DNA from: Oscillospiraceae bacterium | GTDB taxonomy: Bacteria > Bacillota > Clostridia > Oscillospirales > Ruminococcaceae | Assembly: GCA_009777635.1 (NCBI GenBank) | Contig: WRLK01000015.1 | Coordinates: 1-52,206 of the forward strand | Length of the DNA: 52,206 nt | Reading direction: 5' to 3' | Part shown: in pieces, positions 17,018 through 26,018 of the stretch | Layout: each line of letters starts with the position of its first letter | Position numbering within the stretch: position 1 is the stretch's first letter | Position numbers and translations under genes: made by a program | The notes under the pieces: model-generated | The model's input: only the letters and a program-made list of their open reading frames with translations | Database searches by the model: none | What the model was told of the DNA's origin: nothing

Positions 17018-18190
17018 ATGAAACGATTTATGAAGAGCTTGCTGGCAGGGGCCTTATCCATGTCCATCATCGCCGGATGCGCCGGAGCCCCGATGCCGCC
17101 CGGCCCGGCGCCGGGGACAAGCATACCGGATACGGAGCCTGTTCAGGAAGCTGAGGCAATCCCCGAGAAAAATGCCGGGCAAAACAGCAGGGTGGAATCT
17201 GTTGATATTCCCGCGCCGTCTTTGGCAAACAGCATAGTCGGCGAAAAAACAGAACAGAGGATTTCCGTATATTTACCGCCGGGCTATGATTATAGCGATA
17301 AAGAATATCCGGTGGTTTACTTCCTGCCGGGATACGGCGCCCGGACTGAAACATTTATGGCTGAGTTTTACCGGGCTATGGATTCGTTCCTGGACGCGGA
17401 AGAAGTAAATGAGATGTTAATCGTTGTAGTCAACGGTATAGGCGTATTGGAAGGGACTTTTTATTATAACTCGCCCGTCACCGGAAACTGGGAGGATTTC
17501 GTAACAAAGGACGTCATCCAATATGTTGACAGCCATTACAGGACGATACAAAGCGCCGAGGCCCGCGGCCTCGCGGGGCATTCCATGGGAGGCTTCGGGG
17601 TCATCAACATCGCGATGCGTACGAAGGATATTTTCAGCTACGTCTACAGTATGAGCCCCGGCTTGTTTGATGATGACGGTTTATCGGAATCCCTTATGGA
17701 TTTTGGCCTTGTTGAGCAATTCATTGACCGTCATGCGGAGGCGGACGATGAAACGGTTCATGCGGAGTATTTAGAATACATAGACAGATCGGGCTGGACG
17801 ACGACCTTTTCTTTTGCGTATGCCTCCGCATTCGCGCCTGATGCGAACGCAAGGGCCCCCTATGTTAAGCTCCCGGAGAAGGATGAAAACGGCGATTTTA
17901 TGCGTGACGGCATATTGCAGCTGTATCATTCGGGATACGGCGGGCTGAAAGAGAAGCTGAATAATGATACCTACATCGATAACCTGTTAAATCTAAAGGG
18001 GTTTGTCATTGAATATGGAACGGATGATGAGTTTATATTTATTCCAAAGGGTTGCGTTTATTTTTCCGGATTGTTAAAGGAACACGATATCCCTCATGAA
18101 TTGCATGAATTCAAAGGCCCGCACACGTCGCTGCCCCGGATTCGAACCGTGGTAATACCATACTTCTCCAATACTTTTCAAGTTTTTTAA
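17018..18190 (+). CDS. Secreted lipoprotein esterase (esterase D / feruloyl-esterase-like alpha/beta hydrolase)
   Basis: 390 residues. Residues 1-21 form a lipoprotein signal peptide ending in the lipobox SIIAGC, then a Pro-rich linker. The hydrolase part has ISVYLPPGYDYSDKEYPVVYFLPGYGA, the nucleophile elbow GHSMGGFG (Ser in the middle) and a late His (FKGPHTSLP) as in esterase-D/feruloyl esterase types. Probably removes acyl groups from plant polysaccharide outside the cell, fitting the GH11 xylanase 7 kb away. AGGAGG precedes the ATG; a three-codon mini-ORF ATGAAAAAATGA overlaps the start. Confidence 0.82.
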   Translation: MKRFMKSLLAGALSMSIIAGCAGAPMPPGPAPGTSIPDTEPVQEAEAIPEKNAGQNSRVESVDIPAPSLANSIVGEKTEQRISVYLPPGYDYSDKEYPVVYFLPGYGARTETFMAEFYRAMDSFLDAEEVNEMLIVVVNGIGVLEGTFYYNSPVTGNWEDFVTKDVIQYVDSHYRTIQSAEARGLAGHSMGGFGVINIAMRTKDIFSYVYSMSPGLFDDDGLSESLMDFGLVEQFIDRHAEADDETVHAEYLEYIDRSGWTTTFSFAYASAFAPDANARAPYVKLPEKDENGDFMRDGILQLYHSGYGGLKEKLNNDTYIDNLLNLKGFVIEYGTDDEFIFIPKGCVYFSGLLKEHDIPHELHEFKGPHTSLPRIRTVVIPYFSNTFQVF

Positions 18191-18270
18191 CATACTGCCC
18201 AAAAATATTTATAAATTCATAAAATATATGCTGCATTTTTCGGAAAAGTTGAAGGAATTTTAAAAAACGC

Positions 18271-18300
18271 TTGACAAATAAAGGTTTATATATCTATAAT
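18271..18300 (+). promoter_or_regulatory. SigA-type promoter of the ammonium transporter
   Basis: TTGACA (18271-18276) and TATAAT (18295-18300), both perfect, with an 18-nt spacer. Confidence 0.8.
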
Positions 18301-18316
18301 TAAAATTGTTAACAGC

Positions 18317-18385
18317 AAAGGCGCTGTGGATTTTATATCCACAGCGCCTTTAACGATTTGATTCCCCGGGAGAACAAATCGCTAA
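18317..18385 (+). promoter_or_regulatory. Two-hairpin leader of the ammonium transporter
   Basis: Hairpin 1 (18317-18351) is a perfect 14-bp stem, AAAGGCGCTGTGGA with its complement. Hairpin 2 pairs TTTAACGATTTG with CAAATCGCTAAA (one mismatch). They share two or three bases at the junction. Hairpin 1 lies only about 17 nt past the promoter and has just TTT after it, so it could act as an attenuator or as a mRNA-stabilising structure. Confidence 0.55.
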
Positions 18386-18460
18386 AGCACAATGGCGTGC
18401 GCTTTTCTGCCGTCCGGCAGCGAAGCACATGCCAATTTTTATTTTGTGAAGGTGGTTTTT

Positions 18461-20152
18461 ATGGATTTTGGCATTTGGTTTTTAATCGGCGCCGCGTTGG
18501 TATTCTTTATGAATGCCGGTTTCGCGATGGTAGAATCAGGATTTACCCGCGCGAAAAACGCCGCCAACATTATCATGAAAAACCTGATAGATTTTTCCCT
18601 GGGTACACTGGCTTTTGTGTTGCTTGGCTTTAGCATCATGTGCGCCGAGGACTACTTATTTGGTGTTATCGGCGTCCCGAATCTCGGTATTTTTACCGAT
18701 TTCGCCAACTTCGATTATTCCGGATTCGTCTTCAATCTTGTATTCTGCGCCACGGCCGCGACGATTGTAGCGGGCGCTATGGCGGAGCGCACGAAATTCA
18801 GCGCTTATTGTATCTACAGCGTCGTTATCAGCGCGGTCATCTTTCCGGTTCAGGCCGGATGGGTGTGGAACGAGAGCGGATGGCTTGCGCAGATGGGTTA
18901 CATTGATTTTGCCGGTTCCTCGGCAATACATATGGTGGGCGGTATCTCCGCTTTCGTTGGCGCGGTTATGCTTGGCCCGCGCCTGGGAAAATATACGATC
19001 GATAAAAAAACCGGCAAGAAAAAATCCCGCGCGATTCCCGGCCACTCGTTGACGTTAGGCGCGCTCGGCTGTTTCATCCTGTGGTTTGGCTGGTACGGCT
19101 TCAACGGCGCGGCGGCTGAAAACCTGTCGCAATTGGGGTCGATATTCCTCACCACAACCTTGGCGCCGGCTGCCGCCGCGGTGGCGACCATGACGTATAC
19201 ATGGGCTAAAAACGGGAAGCCCGACGTATCCATGACGCTCAACGGCGCACTGGCGGGGCTTGTAGCGATTACGGCCGGATGCTCCAGCGTGGATGCGCTG
19301 GGCGCGCTGATTATCGGCGCGGTCGCCGGTGTTTTGGTAGCTGCGGCAGTCGAGTTTATCGACATTAAGCTGCATGTGGACGATCCCGTCGGCGCGGTGG
19401 CGGTACATGGCGTCAACGGCGTATGGGGCACCTTGGCGATTGGCCTGTTCGCCAAGCCTATTTCGGTGGGGGAAGACATCATCTCAGAGGCTGCCGGCTT
19501 ATTCTACGGCGGGGGCCTCGGCCTGTTAGGCGTCCAGTCGCTGGGCACGGCGGCGATTGCCGCGTGGACCGTCGTCACAATCAGCGTAACCTTCTTTGTT
19601 ATTAAAAAGGCGCATGGGCTGCGGGCCTCCATGGAGGATGAAATCCTGGGGCTTGATTCCACCGAGCATGGTTTAGCCAGCAGCTATGCCGATTTCCTTC
19701 CGGCTGTCAATACCGATTTGCAGATACTTGGCGAAGGGGCTAAGGAAAAGGCTCCCTCCATTCCGGTAGCGCCGGAGGCGGCGATTCCCGTAACGGACGT
19801 TTCAACCGGCACGAAGCTCACAAAGGTAACCATCGTTACCAAGCAGAACAGGTTCGATGCGCTGAAGGCCGCGTTCGACCAAATAGGCATTACCGGCATT
19901 ACTGTCACCAATGTGTTGGGCTACGGCGTACAGCGGGGCACCCAGATGTACCGCGGAGTACCGCTGGAATCCCAATTGCTGCCGAAAATCCAGGTTGATA
20001 TCGTCATCTGCAAAATACCTGTTGACGTACTGGTCGAAACCGTCAAGAAGGTGCTATATACAGGAAACATCGGAGATGGGAAGATATTCATCTACGACGT
20101 GGAGAACGTTATTAAGGTGCGCACCGGAGCCGAAGGCCCCGACGCCTTGTAG
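18461..20152 (+). CDS. Ammonium transporter fused to a C-terminal PII signalling protein
   Basis: 563 residues from ATG 18461 (GAAGGTGG 6 nt before). Residues 1 to about 410 are an Amt channel: MNAGFAMVESGF, AGWVWNESGWL and the twin pore histidines in GSSAIHMVGG and AVHGVNGVWG. After a linker, residues about 451-563 are a complete PII protein: T-loop YGVQRGTQMYRGVPLESQLLPK, B-loop TGNIGDGKIF (nucleotide binding) and C-loop VIKVRTG. The tyrosine that is uridylylated in enteric PII is replaced here (YRGVPL instead of YRGAEY). The fused PII probably gates the channel by ATP/ADP and 2-oxoglutarate. Confidence 0.93.
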   Translation: MDFGIWFLIGAALVFFMNAGFAMVESGFTRAKNAANIIMKNLIDFSLGTLAFVLLGFSIMCAEDYLFGVIGVPNLGIFTDFANFDYSGFVFNLVFCATAATIVAGAMAERTKFSAYCIYSVVISAVIFPVQAGWVWNESGWLAQMGYIDFAGSSAIHMVGGISAFVGAVMLGPRLGKYTIDKKTGKKKSRAIPGHSLTLGALGCFILWFGWYGFNGAAAENLSQLGSIFLTTTLAPAAAAVATMTYTWAKNGKPDVSMTLNGALAGLVAITAGCSSVDALGALIIGAVAGVLVAAAVEFIDIKLHVDDPVGAVAVHGVNGVWGTLAIGLFAKPISVGEDIISEAAGLFYGGGLGLLGVQSLGTAAIAAWTVVTISVTFFVIKKAHGLRASMEDEILGLDSTEHGLASSYADFLPAVNTDLQILGEGAKEKAPSIPVAPEAAIPVTDVSTGTKLTKVTIVTKQNRFDALKAAFDQIGITGITVTNVLGYGVQRGTQMYRGVPLESQLLPKIQVDIVICKIPVDVLVETVKKVLYTGNIGDGKIFIYDVENVIKVRTGAEGPDAL

Positions 20153-20189
20153 GATGCAGCACCCGGCGGCGAAAAATTTTATATCAATC

Positions 20190-20216
20190 AAAACCACGCG
20201 CCGGGCGCGTGGTTTT
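20190..20216. terminator. Bidirectional terminator between amt and the restriction gene
   Basis: AAAACCACGCGC pairs perfectly with GCGCGTGGTTTT around a 3-nt loop between two convergent genes. Confidence 0.8.
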
Positions 20217-20225
20217 GGTCTTGAA

Positions 20226-22223
20226 TCAAACCTTTACTTCCTCCAGGTTGGAAATCTTATTGACGATGCTTCCCTCATACCATTCGGGTACCCTGTCGGT
20301 TGAACGAAACGCCTTCTCGAAAACTCCGTATAATTCCGAATATGGAACCCTGTTTTGCACAATCGTTTTAAGCTCCGAGGTTTGAAGCGGAATAATTTTC
20401 ATGCCGTCAACATAACGCGAGGTATCCTGCGTATCAAACCATTCCGTGGTTTTGCGGCTGCGGAAATCGGAAACCACATTGATATTAAGATAATTTGAGG
20501 CAAATACACAATAAGAGTTCAAATTGCCTGTGCGAAGCAGATGCTGTCCTAAGTGGCGGGAAACCGGCTCCATTTCCATGCTGCGTTGATTGCTTGCGTT
20601 GGCAAGGGTAGCTTCAAGCAGCAAGCAGTGTTCGGGGTAATGCTCAGTTGCGCCGTATTCATAAACGATATCCGCTTCACCGCCGATTGCGTGAGATTTT
20701 GGCAGCAAATCCGCATCGAGCGACAGCTTCATATAATCTAAAATCCTGCCCTGGCGCCCACTGGCCTTATACCAGATAATCCCCAGTACATACTCGAAAA
20801 TCGTTGGGATTTCCGCGTTGTCGGTAATCAGGCGGCTGATTTCATCATCACTTCTGGATTCAAACAAGCCAAGCAGGTTTATCAGGTTACCATCGGTAAA
20901 CTTTGTATCAATCAGCACCTGCAAACGCTTGTAGCGCTCATCGCTTGCAACCGAATAAGCCGCTTCCATGGTTTTAACATGCGTGTCGAATTCAGTATTG
21001 ATACCGCTGATTATCGCCTTTTCGTTAACCTTTAACGCCGGATGAATATCTTCTAAGGAACAATTATGATAAATCTGCCCGCTTTTCTCAAAAGCAACCG
21101 TAAACAAGGCATCAATATTATCATTGAAAAAGTGCTTGGGTACAATATCGAGCTTCACTGTATTATCCTCAAACAGCACGACATCCGCCGTCTTGATATA
21201 ACGGCGGTTCAAATCCAAATAATCCGCCATGGTGGCTTTTGCTTTAAATAGGTGCATGGTTTTAAAAAAAGCGATTTTAAAATCAGTTTCTGTTTTCGCT
21301 TCCGATAACACCGTTTTCTTAAAATGCTTTGCCGGGGATTTTTGGATTGCTCTTTCCGATACAGTATCAAATAGATAATCACGCCAAAACTTGCCGACAT
21401 TCACATTTTTAGTTTTCTTATATGCATCTGCGATTGCAGAGGAACCCTTGTTTATACAAGCGTTATATAGCGCGCAATAGAGCGGAAAATAGGCTTTATC
21501 AAAGCTGCGGCTTTTTCTGTTAAAGCCGATGGTGCAAATCAAATCCTCACTTATTCTGTTTTTCACAAGCAAATCAAGGGCTGCCTGATAATTATCCATA
21601 CCCATCAGCGTATCAATCATTACCGTTTCAATCTCTTTTCCGCCTGCACGTATGTCTTTGATTTCTATCATGATTTCATCGGTTATTTTCTTATTTATGC
21701 AGAGCGGCAACAAAAATGTGAATTCGTCAAAGGTAAGGAAATGGAGCTTTGAAAGCAGGTAAAGCAGAACAATAAACGGGCGGACAGTATTTCCGCCGAT
21801 ATCATAAGAGGTTTTTAATAATTGCTTCATATAGATAAAGCTGTCTTTTGGTATTTTTAACGCATTGTCAGGATTAAAATCACCGCTTTTGCTAATTGAC
21901 AGTAAAGCATTGCCCGCCTCGGTCAGTCGGCGCCCCTCCGTGATTAAGCCGATGTCTTTTAAGCCCGATGTTTTTTCACGGGCATCCTTTGGCCTGTTAT
22001 TTGCATCGCCTGTGAGAAACCCGGCGGCTTTCATAAAATCATAATAAGCGGATTGCAGGGTACTATTGCTATTCCATTCTGCATTGGCATTATCTGGTAA
22101 TGCCCAAAAGTCAGAAAGAAGCGAGAGCTGCCGCTCGATATTTTGATTGAAATTTTTAGTCCGGTAGCTTGTTGTGCCTAAGCACCAGCAATAGCTTTTA
22201 TACGGAATATTTGCAAACGGCAT
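20226..22223 (-). CDS. AlwI-family type IIS restriction endonuclease
   Basis: 665 residues. It matches the AlwI-like family: the start SYCWCLGTTSYRTKNFN, a winged-helix-like recognition region, and a C-terminal nuclease segment with an acidic residue in GGEADIVYEYGA, a second in LLLEATLANASNQRSMEMEP and H/R residues after it. AlwI-type enzymes recognise the asymmetric site GGATC and cut outside it; the exact specificity here is inferred from the family and not proven. It is 13 nt downstream of its methyltransferase on the same strand. Confidence 0.82.
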   Translation of the reverse strand: MPFANIPYKSYCWCLGTTSYRTKNFNQNIERQLSLLSDFWALPDNANAEWNSNSTLQSAYYDFMKAAGFLTGDANNRPKDAREKTSGLKDIGLITEGRRLTEAGNALLSISKSGDFNPDNALKIPKDSFIYMKQLLKTSYDIGGNTVRPFIVLLYLLSKLHFLTFDEFTFLLPLCINKKITDEIMIEIKDIRAGGKEIETVMIDTLMGMDNYQAALDLLVKNRISEDLICTIGFNRKSRSFDKAYFPLYCALYNACINKGSSAIADAYKKTKNVNVGKFWRDYLFDTVSERAIQKSPAKHFKKTVLSEAKTETDFKIAFFKTMHLFKAKATMADYLDLNRRYIKTADVVLFEDNTVKLDIVPKHFFNDNIDALFTVAFEKSGQIYHNCSLEDIHPALKVNEKAIISGINTEFDTHVKTMEAAYSVASDERYKRLQVLIDTKFTDGNLINLLGLFESRSDDEISRLITDNAEIPTIFEYVLGIIWYKASGRQGRILDYMKLSLDADLLPKSHAIGGEADIVYEYGATEHYPEHCLLLEATLANASNQRSMEMEPVSRHLGQHLLRTGNLNSYCVFASNYLNINVVSDFRSRKTTEWFDTQDTSRYVDGMKIIPLQTSELKTIVQNRVPYSELYGVFEKAFRSTDRVPEWYEGSIVNKISNLEEVKV

Positions 22224-22236
22224 TCTTCTCCCCCTT

Positions 22237-24372
22237 TCAGTAATTGATAATCAGCACCTCATCGGCCGAGCCTGTTTTATCCTTCGTTTGATAGCTGGAG
22301 TTGGCATAGTTAAAATCCAACGGAACGGCCTTATATTTATTTTTGTTTTTATCGAGCCAGTTCAGCAGGATTCCGTTTTCCCTGCCCTTGCTGCGCAGGA
22401 CATTGGAGAGCGCGAAGCGAATATTTCTTGCGTGGGCCTTGTCCAAAAACGCGAGCAAATCCTTTTCAAACTGTTCATTCCAGCCGCCTTGCTCATTATA
22501 TGTGGCGCAGGTTATAAGATATGGAGGATCGGCGTAGATAAAGCTGCTTTCAGTCAGGCTGTCAAGGTCGAACTCCCTGAAATCCTTGCTAATAAAAGAG
22601 TAATCACCGCTTTTTAACCTGTCGATAAACCGTGACAGCTTTTGCTTCATTTTGGAATTGAAATCGCGTTTGCCAACCGGAAGGTTAAATTCACCTGCGC
22701 GGTTAAATCGGATTTGGTTGTTGAAGGAATAGATTATCAGCACATAAAGCATGATATAGCAATCATAATTTTCGTTTTTTCTTGCATTATAATCTTTGCG
22801 CAGTTTTAAAAAACCATCCTTGTTGAAATCCCCAAGACCACGGGAGCTTTGACAGCCATAAAACTCATAGCCGTTCTCATTGGAACGGGATAATCCATAT
22901 TGATCAATGGTTTGCTCAACCAATTCAAACGTGGCTTCCTTGGCGAGGTTTTTAAAGGTGTAATAAAGATAAAGCAATTTTTCGTTGGAATCGTTGAACA
23001 ACACTTTTTGAGCATTGACGTTTATCCCGACATTACAGCCGCCGCAAAATAAATCAACAAACAGGCCGATGTTTTTGGGGAAAAGCGGTAGGATTTGCGG
23101 AAGCAGTTTGAATTTTCCGCCGATATAATTAAGTGGGGATGAAATGACAGGTTTTTCATCATCAAAGCATTTGCAAAGGAAAAGCCGCTCTTCATTTCCG
23201 GAAATATTAGATTTTCCCGTGGTAAATGCCTTGTAGTTTTCTGAAAAGACCTGAACCTCTCCTTTGGCGCGAAGGATTCTGAAGATATCGTCGTCAGAAA
23301 TCTTTGCGTTGGAACGGTCGTTGCCCTTTCCCTCCATATTATTGTAGGAAAAGAGTATGTATTTCGCTTTGATGTTTTTGATTAATTCTTTAAAGGCTTT
23401 CGTTGCCTTTGTTGTACAGTAATCACTTTTGAGGGCTGTTCTATCCATCTTTCCGGCAACGCCGAAGACTTCGGGCTTTTCCCAACGCGCCACGTTTTCA
23501 AGCAGATGGTATGCATCACAGTATTGGCGGGAATTGTAAGGCGGGTCTATGTACACTAAATCCGCCTCAATAGTCTGTACTAATTCATTTGCATCGATGT
23601 TGCAGCAAATGTTGTTTTCATTATTGCTTTCATTCAGTACGGGAACACACAACTCCAAAGAACGGTCGAATGTTCCCCCTTGGCGATATGCATCGTAGTG
23701 CCCGCAGGTATTGGCGATCTTATCCATTGCATACACCAGGGATGTAATCAGGATTGCCCGTTCACGGTCATTAATCTCACCGTTCTTATGCTTTGCTTCA
23801 ATGTCCTCACGGATAAATCCGATTTTTGCACAATCCTGCCTGTTGAAATATGTATCTGCAAAATTCCTTGTAAAATAGTTTTCCTCGTTTACTTCAAGCG
23901 CATTATATCCAACAATTATATCGGTGATTTTTGAGGGCGAATATCTTTCCGCCCCGAACCAGGCAAGGTTACAAATATAATTGCTGTACATGATATCGTT
24001 TGTGATAATTTTTTTATCTGTGAACAAGGATGATACCGCGCCTGTTCCTGCAAAGATGTCCGCAACAACTCCTATATTTCCACAATTTTCAGTTATGACC
24101 TTTTCAATAAACGGAAGCAATTTATATTTATTTCCCAAATACCGGCGGTTGTTTATGTTAGATGTTTTATACTCCGGTTGAACAGGTACAATCCCGGTGT
24201 GCTTATTTTTTTCCAAGTAAGCTTGGATTTTGGGAATCAGGCTCTCGCTCCAAATAATCTGTCCATTTTCAGAGGTTTCATAAGGGAAAACCCCGTTGTC
24301 TTTTAAATAATAAAGGTAAGAACGGGAGATGTCCAATTTATCCGCTATTTTTGTTGCCGATACTTTTGCCAT
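22237..24372 (-). CDS. Two-domain DNA adenine methyltransferase of the AlwI-like system
   Basis: 711 residues. A short HTH (about 1-60, SATKIADKLDISRSYLYYLKD) is followed by two complete D12-class N6-adenine methyltransferase units. Domain 1 has RRYLGNKYKLLPFIE, ADIFAGTGAVS and the catalytic DPPYNSRQY. Domain 2 has NYIGGKFKLLPQI, FVDLFCGGCNVG and DPPYLITCATY. An asymmetric site needs each strand modified separately, which explains two units in one chain, as in M.FokI. Protects host DNA from the downstream endonuclease. Confidence 0.88.
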   Translation of the reverse strand: MAKVSATKIADKLDISRSYLYYLKDNGVFPYETSENGQIIWSESLIPKIQAYLEKNKHTGIVPVQPEYKTSNINNRRYLGNKYKLLPFIEKVITENCGNIGVVADIFAGTGAVSSLFTDKKIITNDIMYSNYICNLAWFGAERYSPSKITDIIVGYNALEVNEENYFTRNFADTYFNRQDCAKIGFIREDIEAKHKNGEINDRERAILITSLVYAMDKIANTCGHYDAYRQGGTFDRSLELCVPVLNESNNENNICCNIDANELVQTIEADLVYIDPPYNSRQYCDAYHLLENVARWEKPEVFGVAGKMDRTALKSDYCTTKATKAFKELIKNIKAKYILFSYNNMEGKGNDRSNAKISDDDIFRILRAKGEVQVFSENYKAFTTGKSNISGNEERLFLCKCFDDEKPVISSPLNYIGGKFKLLPQILPLFPKNIGLFVDLFCGGCNVGINVNAQKVLFNDSNEKLLYLYYTFKNLAKEATFELVEQTIDQYGLSRSNENGYEFYGCQSSRGLGDFNKDGFLKLRKDYNARKNENYDCYIMLYVLIIYSFNNQIRFNRAGEFNLPVGKRDFNSKMKQKLSRFIDRLKSGDYSFISKDFREFDLDSLTESSFIYADPPYLITCATYNEQGGWNEQFEKDLLAFLDKAHARNIRFALSNVLRSKGRENGILLNWLDKNKNKYKAVPLDFNYANSSYQTKDKTGSADEVLIINY

Positions 24373-24480
24373 GCCGAAACCTCTTTCAATGCAACTTAAT
24401 GAAAGCTAATATTGGACAGTATATCACATTAACAACAATGATACAAGCATATATAGTAAGGCATTTCTAATTTTAAAAAT

Positions 24481-24544
24481 GATTTCGGATGCTGATTCAA
24501 CGAACAATCAGTATAATGTTCGGTCAAAATTAGCATCCGAAATC
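24481..24544. repeat. 64-bp inverted repeat upstream of the restriction-modification operon
   Basis: GATTTCGGATGCT at the left and AGCATCCGAAATC at the right are exactly complementary (13 bp); pairing extends inward by three further bases after one mismatch. A small inner palindrome GAAC...GTTC lies in the loop. It sits 108 bp before the methyltransferase start and 120 bp before tRNA-Cys. Possible operator, hairpin terminator or tiny mobile repeat. Confidence 0.45.
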
Positions 24545-24666
24545 TACATTTTAAATTTTAAATTTTTCTTATGCATAAAACAACGCACCGGTAATTCAAT
24601 CGATAATTCAATATACTACAGTATTGACAAATCAGGTTTTATTGCATATAATGTTTTAGTGTTGAC

Positions 24667-24740
24667 GGCGCCATAGCCAAGGGGTAAGGCAGAGGTCTGC
24701 AAAACCTTTATCCCCAGTTCAAATCTGGGTGGCGCCTCCA
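24667..24740 (+). tRNA. tRNA-Cys (anticodon GCA)
   Basis: Cloverleaf of 74 nt including encoded CCA. Acceptor GGCGCC pairs with GGCGCC. Anticodon loop CTGCAAA gives GCA. The T-arm is CCCAG-TTCAAAT-CTGGG. The discriminator base is T, as expected for tRNA-Cys. Confidence 0.95.
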
Positions 24741-24744
24741 AAAT

Positions 24745-24788
24745 AAATCCTTGAAAATCGTTTTGATTAAGCGATTTTTAAGGATTTT
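24745..24788 (+). terminator. Terminator of tRNA-Cys
   Basis: AAATCCTT...AAAATCG pairs with CGATTTT...AAGGATTT and TTTC follows, 5 nt after the tRNA CCA. Confidence 0.75.
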
Positions 24789-24859
24789 TCTTTTTCTGTC
24801 TTTCCACATGATATAAAATACATCCAAAAAAACCATTTCAAAATTATACAAAAAATATA

Positions 24860-24889
24860 TTGAAAACCACAATTACTCCATGTTATGAT
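24860..24889 (+). promoter_or_regulatory. Promoter of the xylanase gene
   Basis: TTGAAA (24860) and TATGAT (24884) with an 18-nt spacer; the start site would fall inside or just before the operator palindrome. Confidence 0.5.
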
Positions 24890-24897
24890 AAATATGC

Positions 24898-24919
24898 TGA
24901 TGGAAACCGGTTTCCATCA
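24898..24919. promoter_or_regulatory. Perfect 22-bp operator palindrome upstream of GH11 xylanase
   Basis: TGATGGAAACCGGTTTCCATCA is its own reverse complement. The central CG flanked by AAAC/GTTT resembles LacI/GalR-family operators and cre sites. It lies just past the -10 box, a position where a bound repressor would block transcription. Confidence 0.65.
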
Positions 24920-24983
24920 AAGAAATTATGTGCAAATTTTAGAAAATCGATTAAAAAGTATATAAAAAAGGAGTTGATTTATT

Positions 24984-25000
24984 AGGGCCTGTTGACACTA
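24984..25000 (+). repeat. Single end of the GRRCCTGT repeat family
   Basis: AGGGCCTGTTGACACTA follows TTA, the same target trinucleotide that flanks the complete elements at 30.6 and 33.0 kb. It sits directly after a ribosome-site-like sequence AAAAAAGGAGTTGATTT, which is repeated just before the real xylanase start (AATAAGGAGTTGACG). No matching right end was found nearby. Confidence 0.4.
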
Positions 25001-25110
25001 GCGTCATTGTCCCTTTGCCGTGCAGAGATTACCTAAGGAGGTTATGGCCAGATGCCTCAATATCCGACAAACATCCATAAACAACTTTGAATAAGGAGTT
25101 GACGTAAAAA

Positions 25111-25827
25111 ATGAATAATAATAATAAAAGAATCCTTGCGTTCTTGGTAGCCATGCTGATGTGCGTCAGTATTTTTGGCGGCATGACCGCTTTCGCATCC
25201 TTGAACTATCACCAGAACTGGACCAGCGACCTTGGCAACGGCCCAATTTCTGGTACGAGAACCGGTAATCAGGGTACGGTAACTTTTAACGGAAACCTTA
25301 GCACAGGTAACTTCACTGTTAGCTGGAGAACATCGCCGACCAACAGCGGCTACAACAATCTTCAAGGCCTGGGCTGGAGTACCGGCACATCCAGCCGTAG
25401 AATCGGTTACAATCTGGGCGTCTTTAACCATACCTCCGGCAGTAACGGCTGTACTTACGGGTGCGTCTATGGTTGGGCGAGAAGCCCGCAGCTGTATGAG
25501 TACTATGTCGTTGACAACTGGGTGAATTACGGTAACACATCCGGATCTCACAGGGGTTCTCTCACCAGCGACGGAGGTACTTACAACATCTATACAGAAT
25601 CAACCAATGGCCCCAATATCAACGGCTCGGGACCCTTTTTCAAAATTAAGAGTGTAAGAACATCTCAAAGGCCGACCGGGCAAAACAATGTAGTTACCTT
25701 CCAGAATCACATCAATGCGTGGGCGTCACAAGCAGGCGTAAGCTTATCCAATCATGACTATCAGGCGTATATCATAGAAGGCTACAATAGCGCCGGAAAC
25801 GCCAATGCAACAGTATGGGCAGCCTAA
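25111..25827 (+). CDS. Secreted GH11 endo-1,4-beta-xylanase
   Basis: 238 residues. A signal peptide (basic NNNNKR, hydrophobic core, cleavage after AFA near residue 29) exports a single GH11 jelly-roll domain. The nucleophile is Glu130 in YEYYVVDNW and the acid/base Glu223 in YIIEGYNSAGNANATVW; LTSDGGTYNIYT and HINAWASQ are further family landmarks. There is no carbohydrate-binding module or dockerin. AAGGAGTTGACG precedes the ATG. It hydrolyses xylan outside the cell. Expression is probably controlled through the operator palindrome 190 nt upstream. Confidence 0.9.
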   Translation: MNNNNKRILAFLVAMLMCVSIFGGMTAFASLNYHQNWTSDLGNGPISGTRTGNQGTVTFNGNLSTGNFTVSWRTSPTNSGYNNLQGLGWSTGTSSRRIGYNLGVFNHTSGSNGCTYGCVYGWARSPQLYEYYVVDNWVNYGNTSGSHRGSLTSDGGTYNIYTESTNGPNINGSGPFFKIKSVRTSQRPTGQNNVVTFQNHINAWASQAGVSLSNHDYQAYIIEGYNSAGNANATVWAA

Positions 25828-25946
25828 TTAGGTAACGTCAACCCCCGGCCCGGAGACACTACCTTCGGGACGGGAAGGGCATCTGGCCGATGTCTCATAT
25901 ATAATGTATGTTTCCTTGCATAAACCGGTACTTCATGGACAACAAG

Positions 25947-25987
25947 ACGGCTGGGGACATGGCCGAGACGGTCGTGTCCCCAGCCGT
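25947..25987 (+). terminator. Strong hairpin between xylanase and SUMF1 gene
   Basis: ACGGCTGGGGACA and TGTCCCCAGCCGT form a perfect 13-bp stem that continues inward. CTTTTG follows, so it probably terminates the xylanase transcript. Confidence 0.65.
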
Positions 25988-26018
25988 GACTCTTTTGTTA
26001 TAGGGGGAATATATACCG

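Noticed and set aside
24668-24740. tRNA-Cys as attachment site for the neighbouring restriction-modification genes
   Set aside because: No integrase nearby and no repeated tRNA end was found; the adjacent genes have no other mobile-element hallmark.
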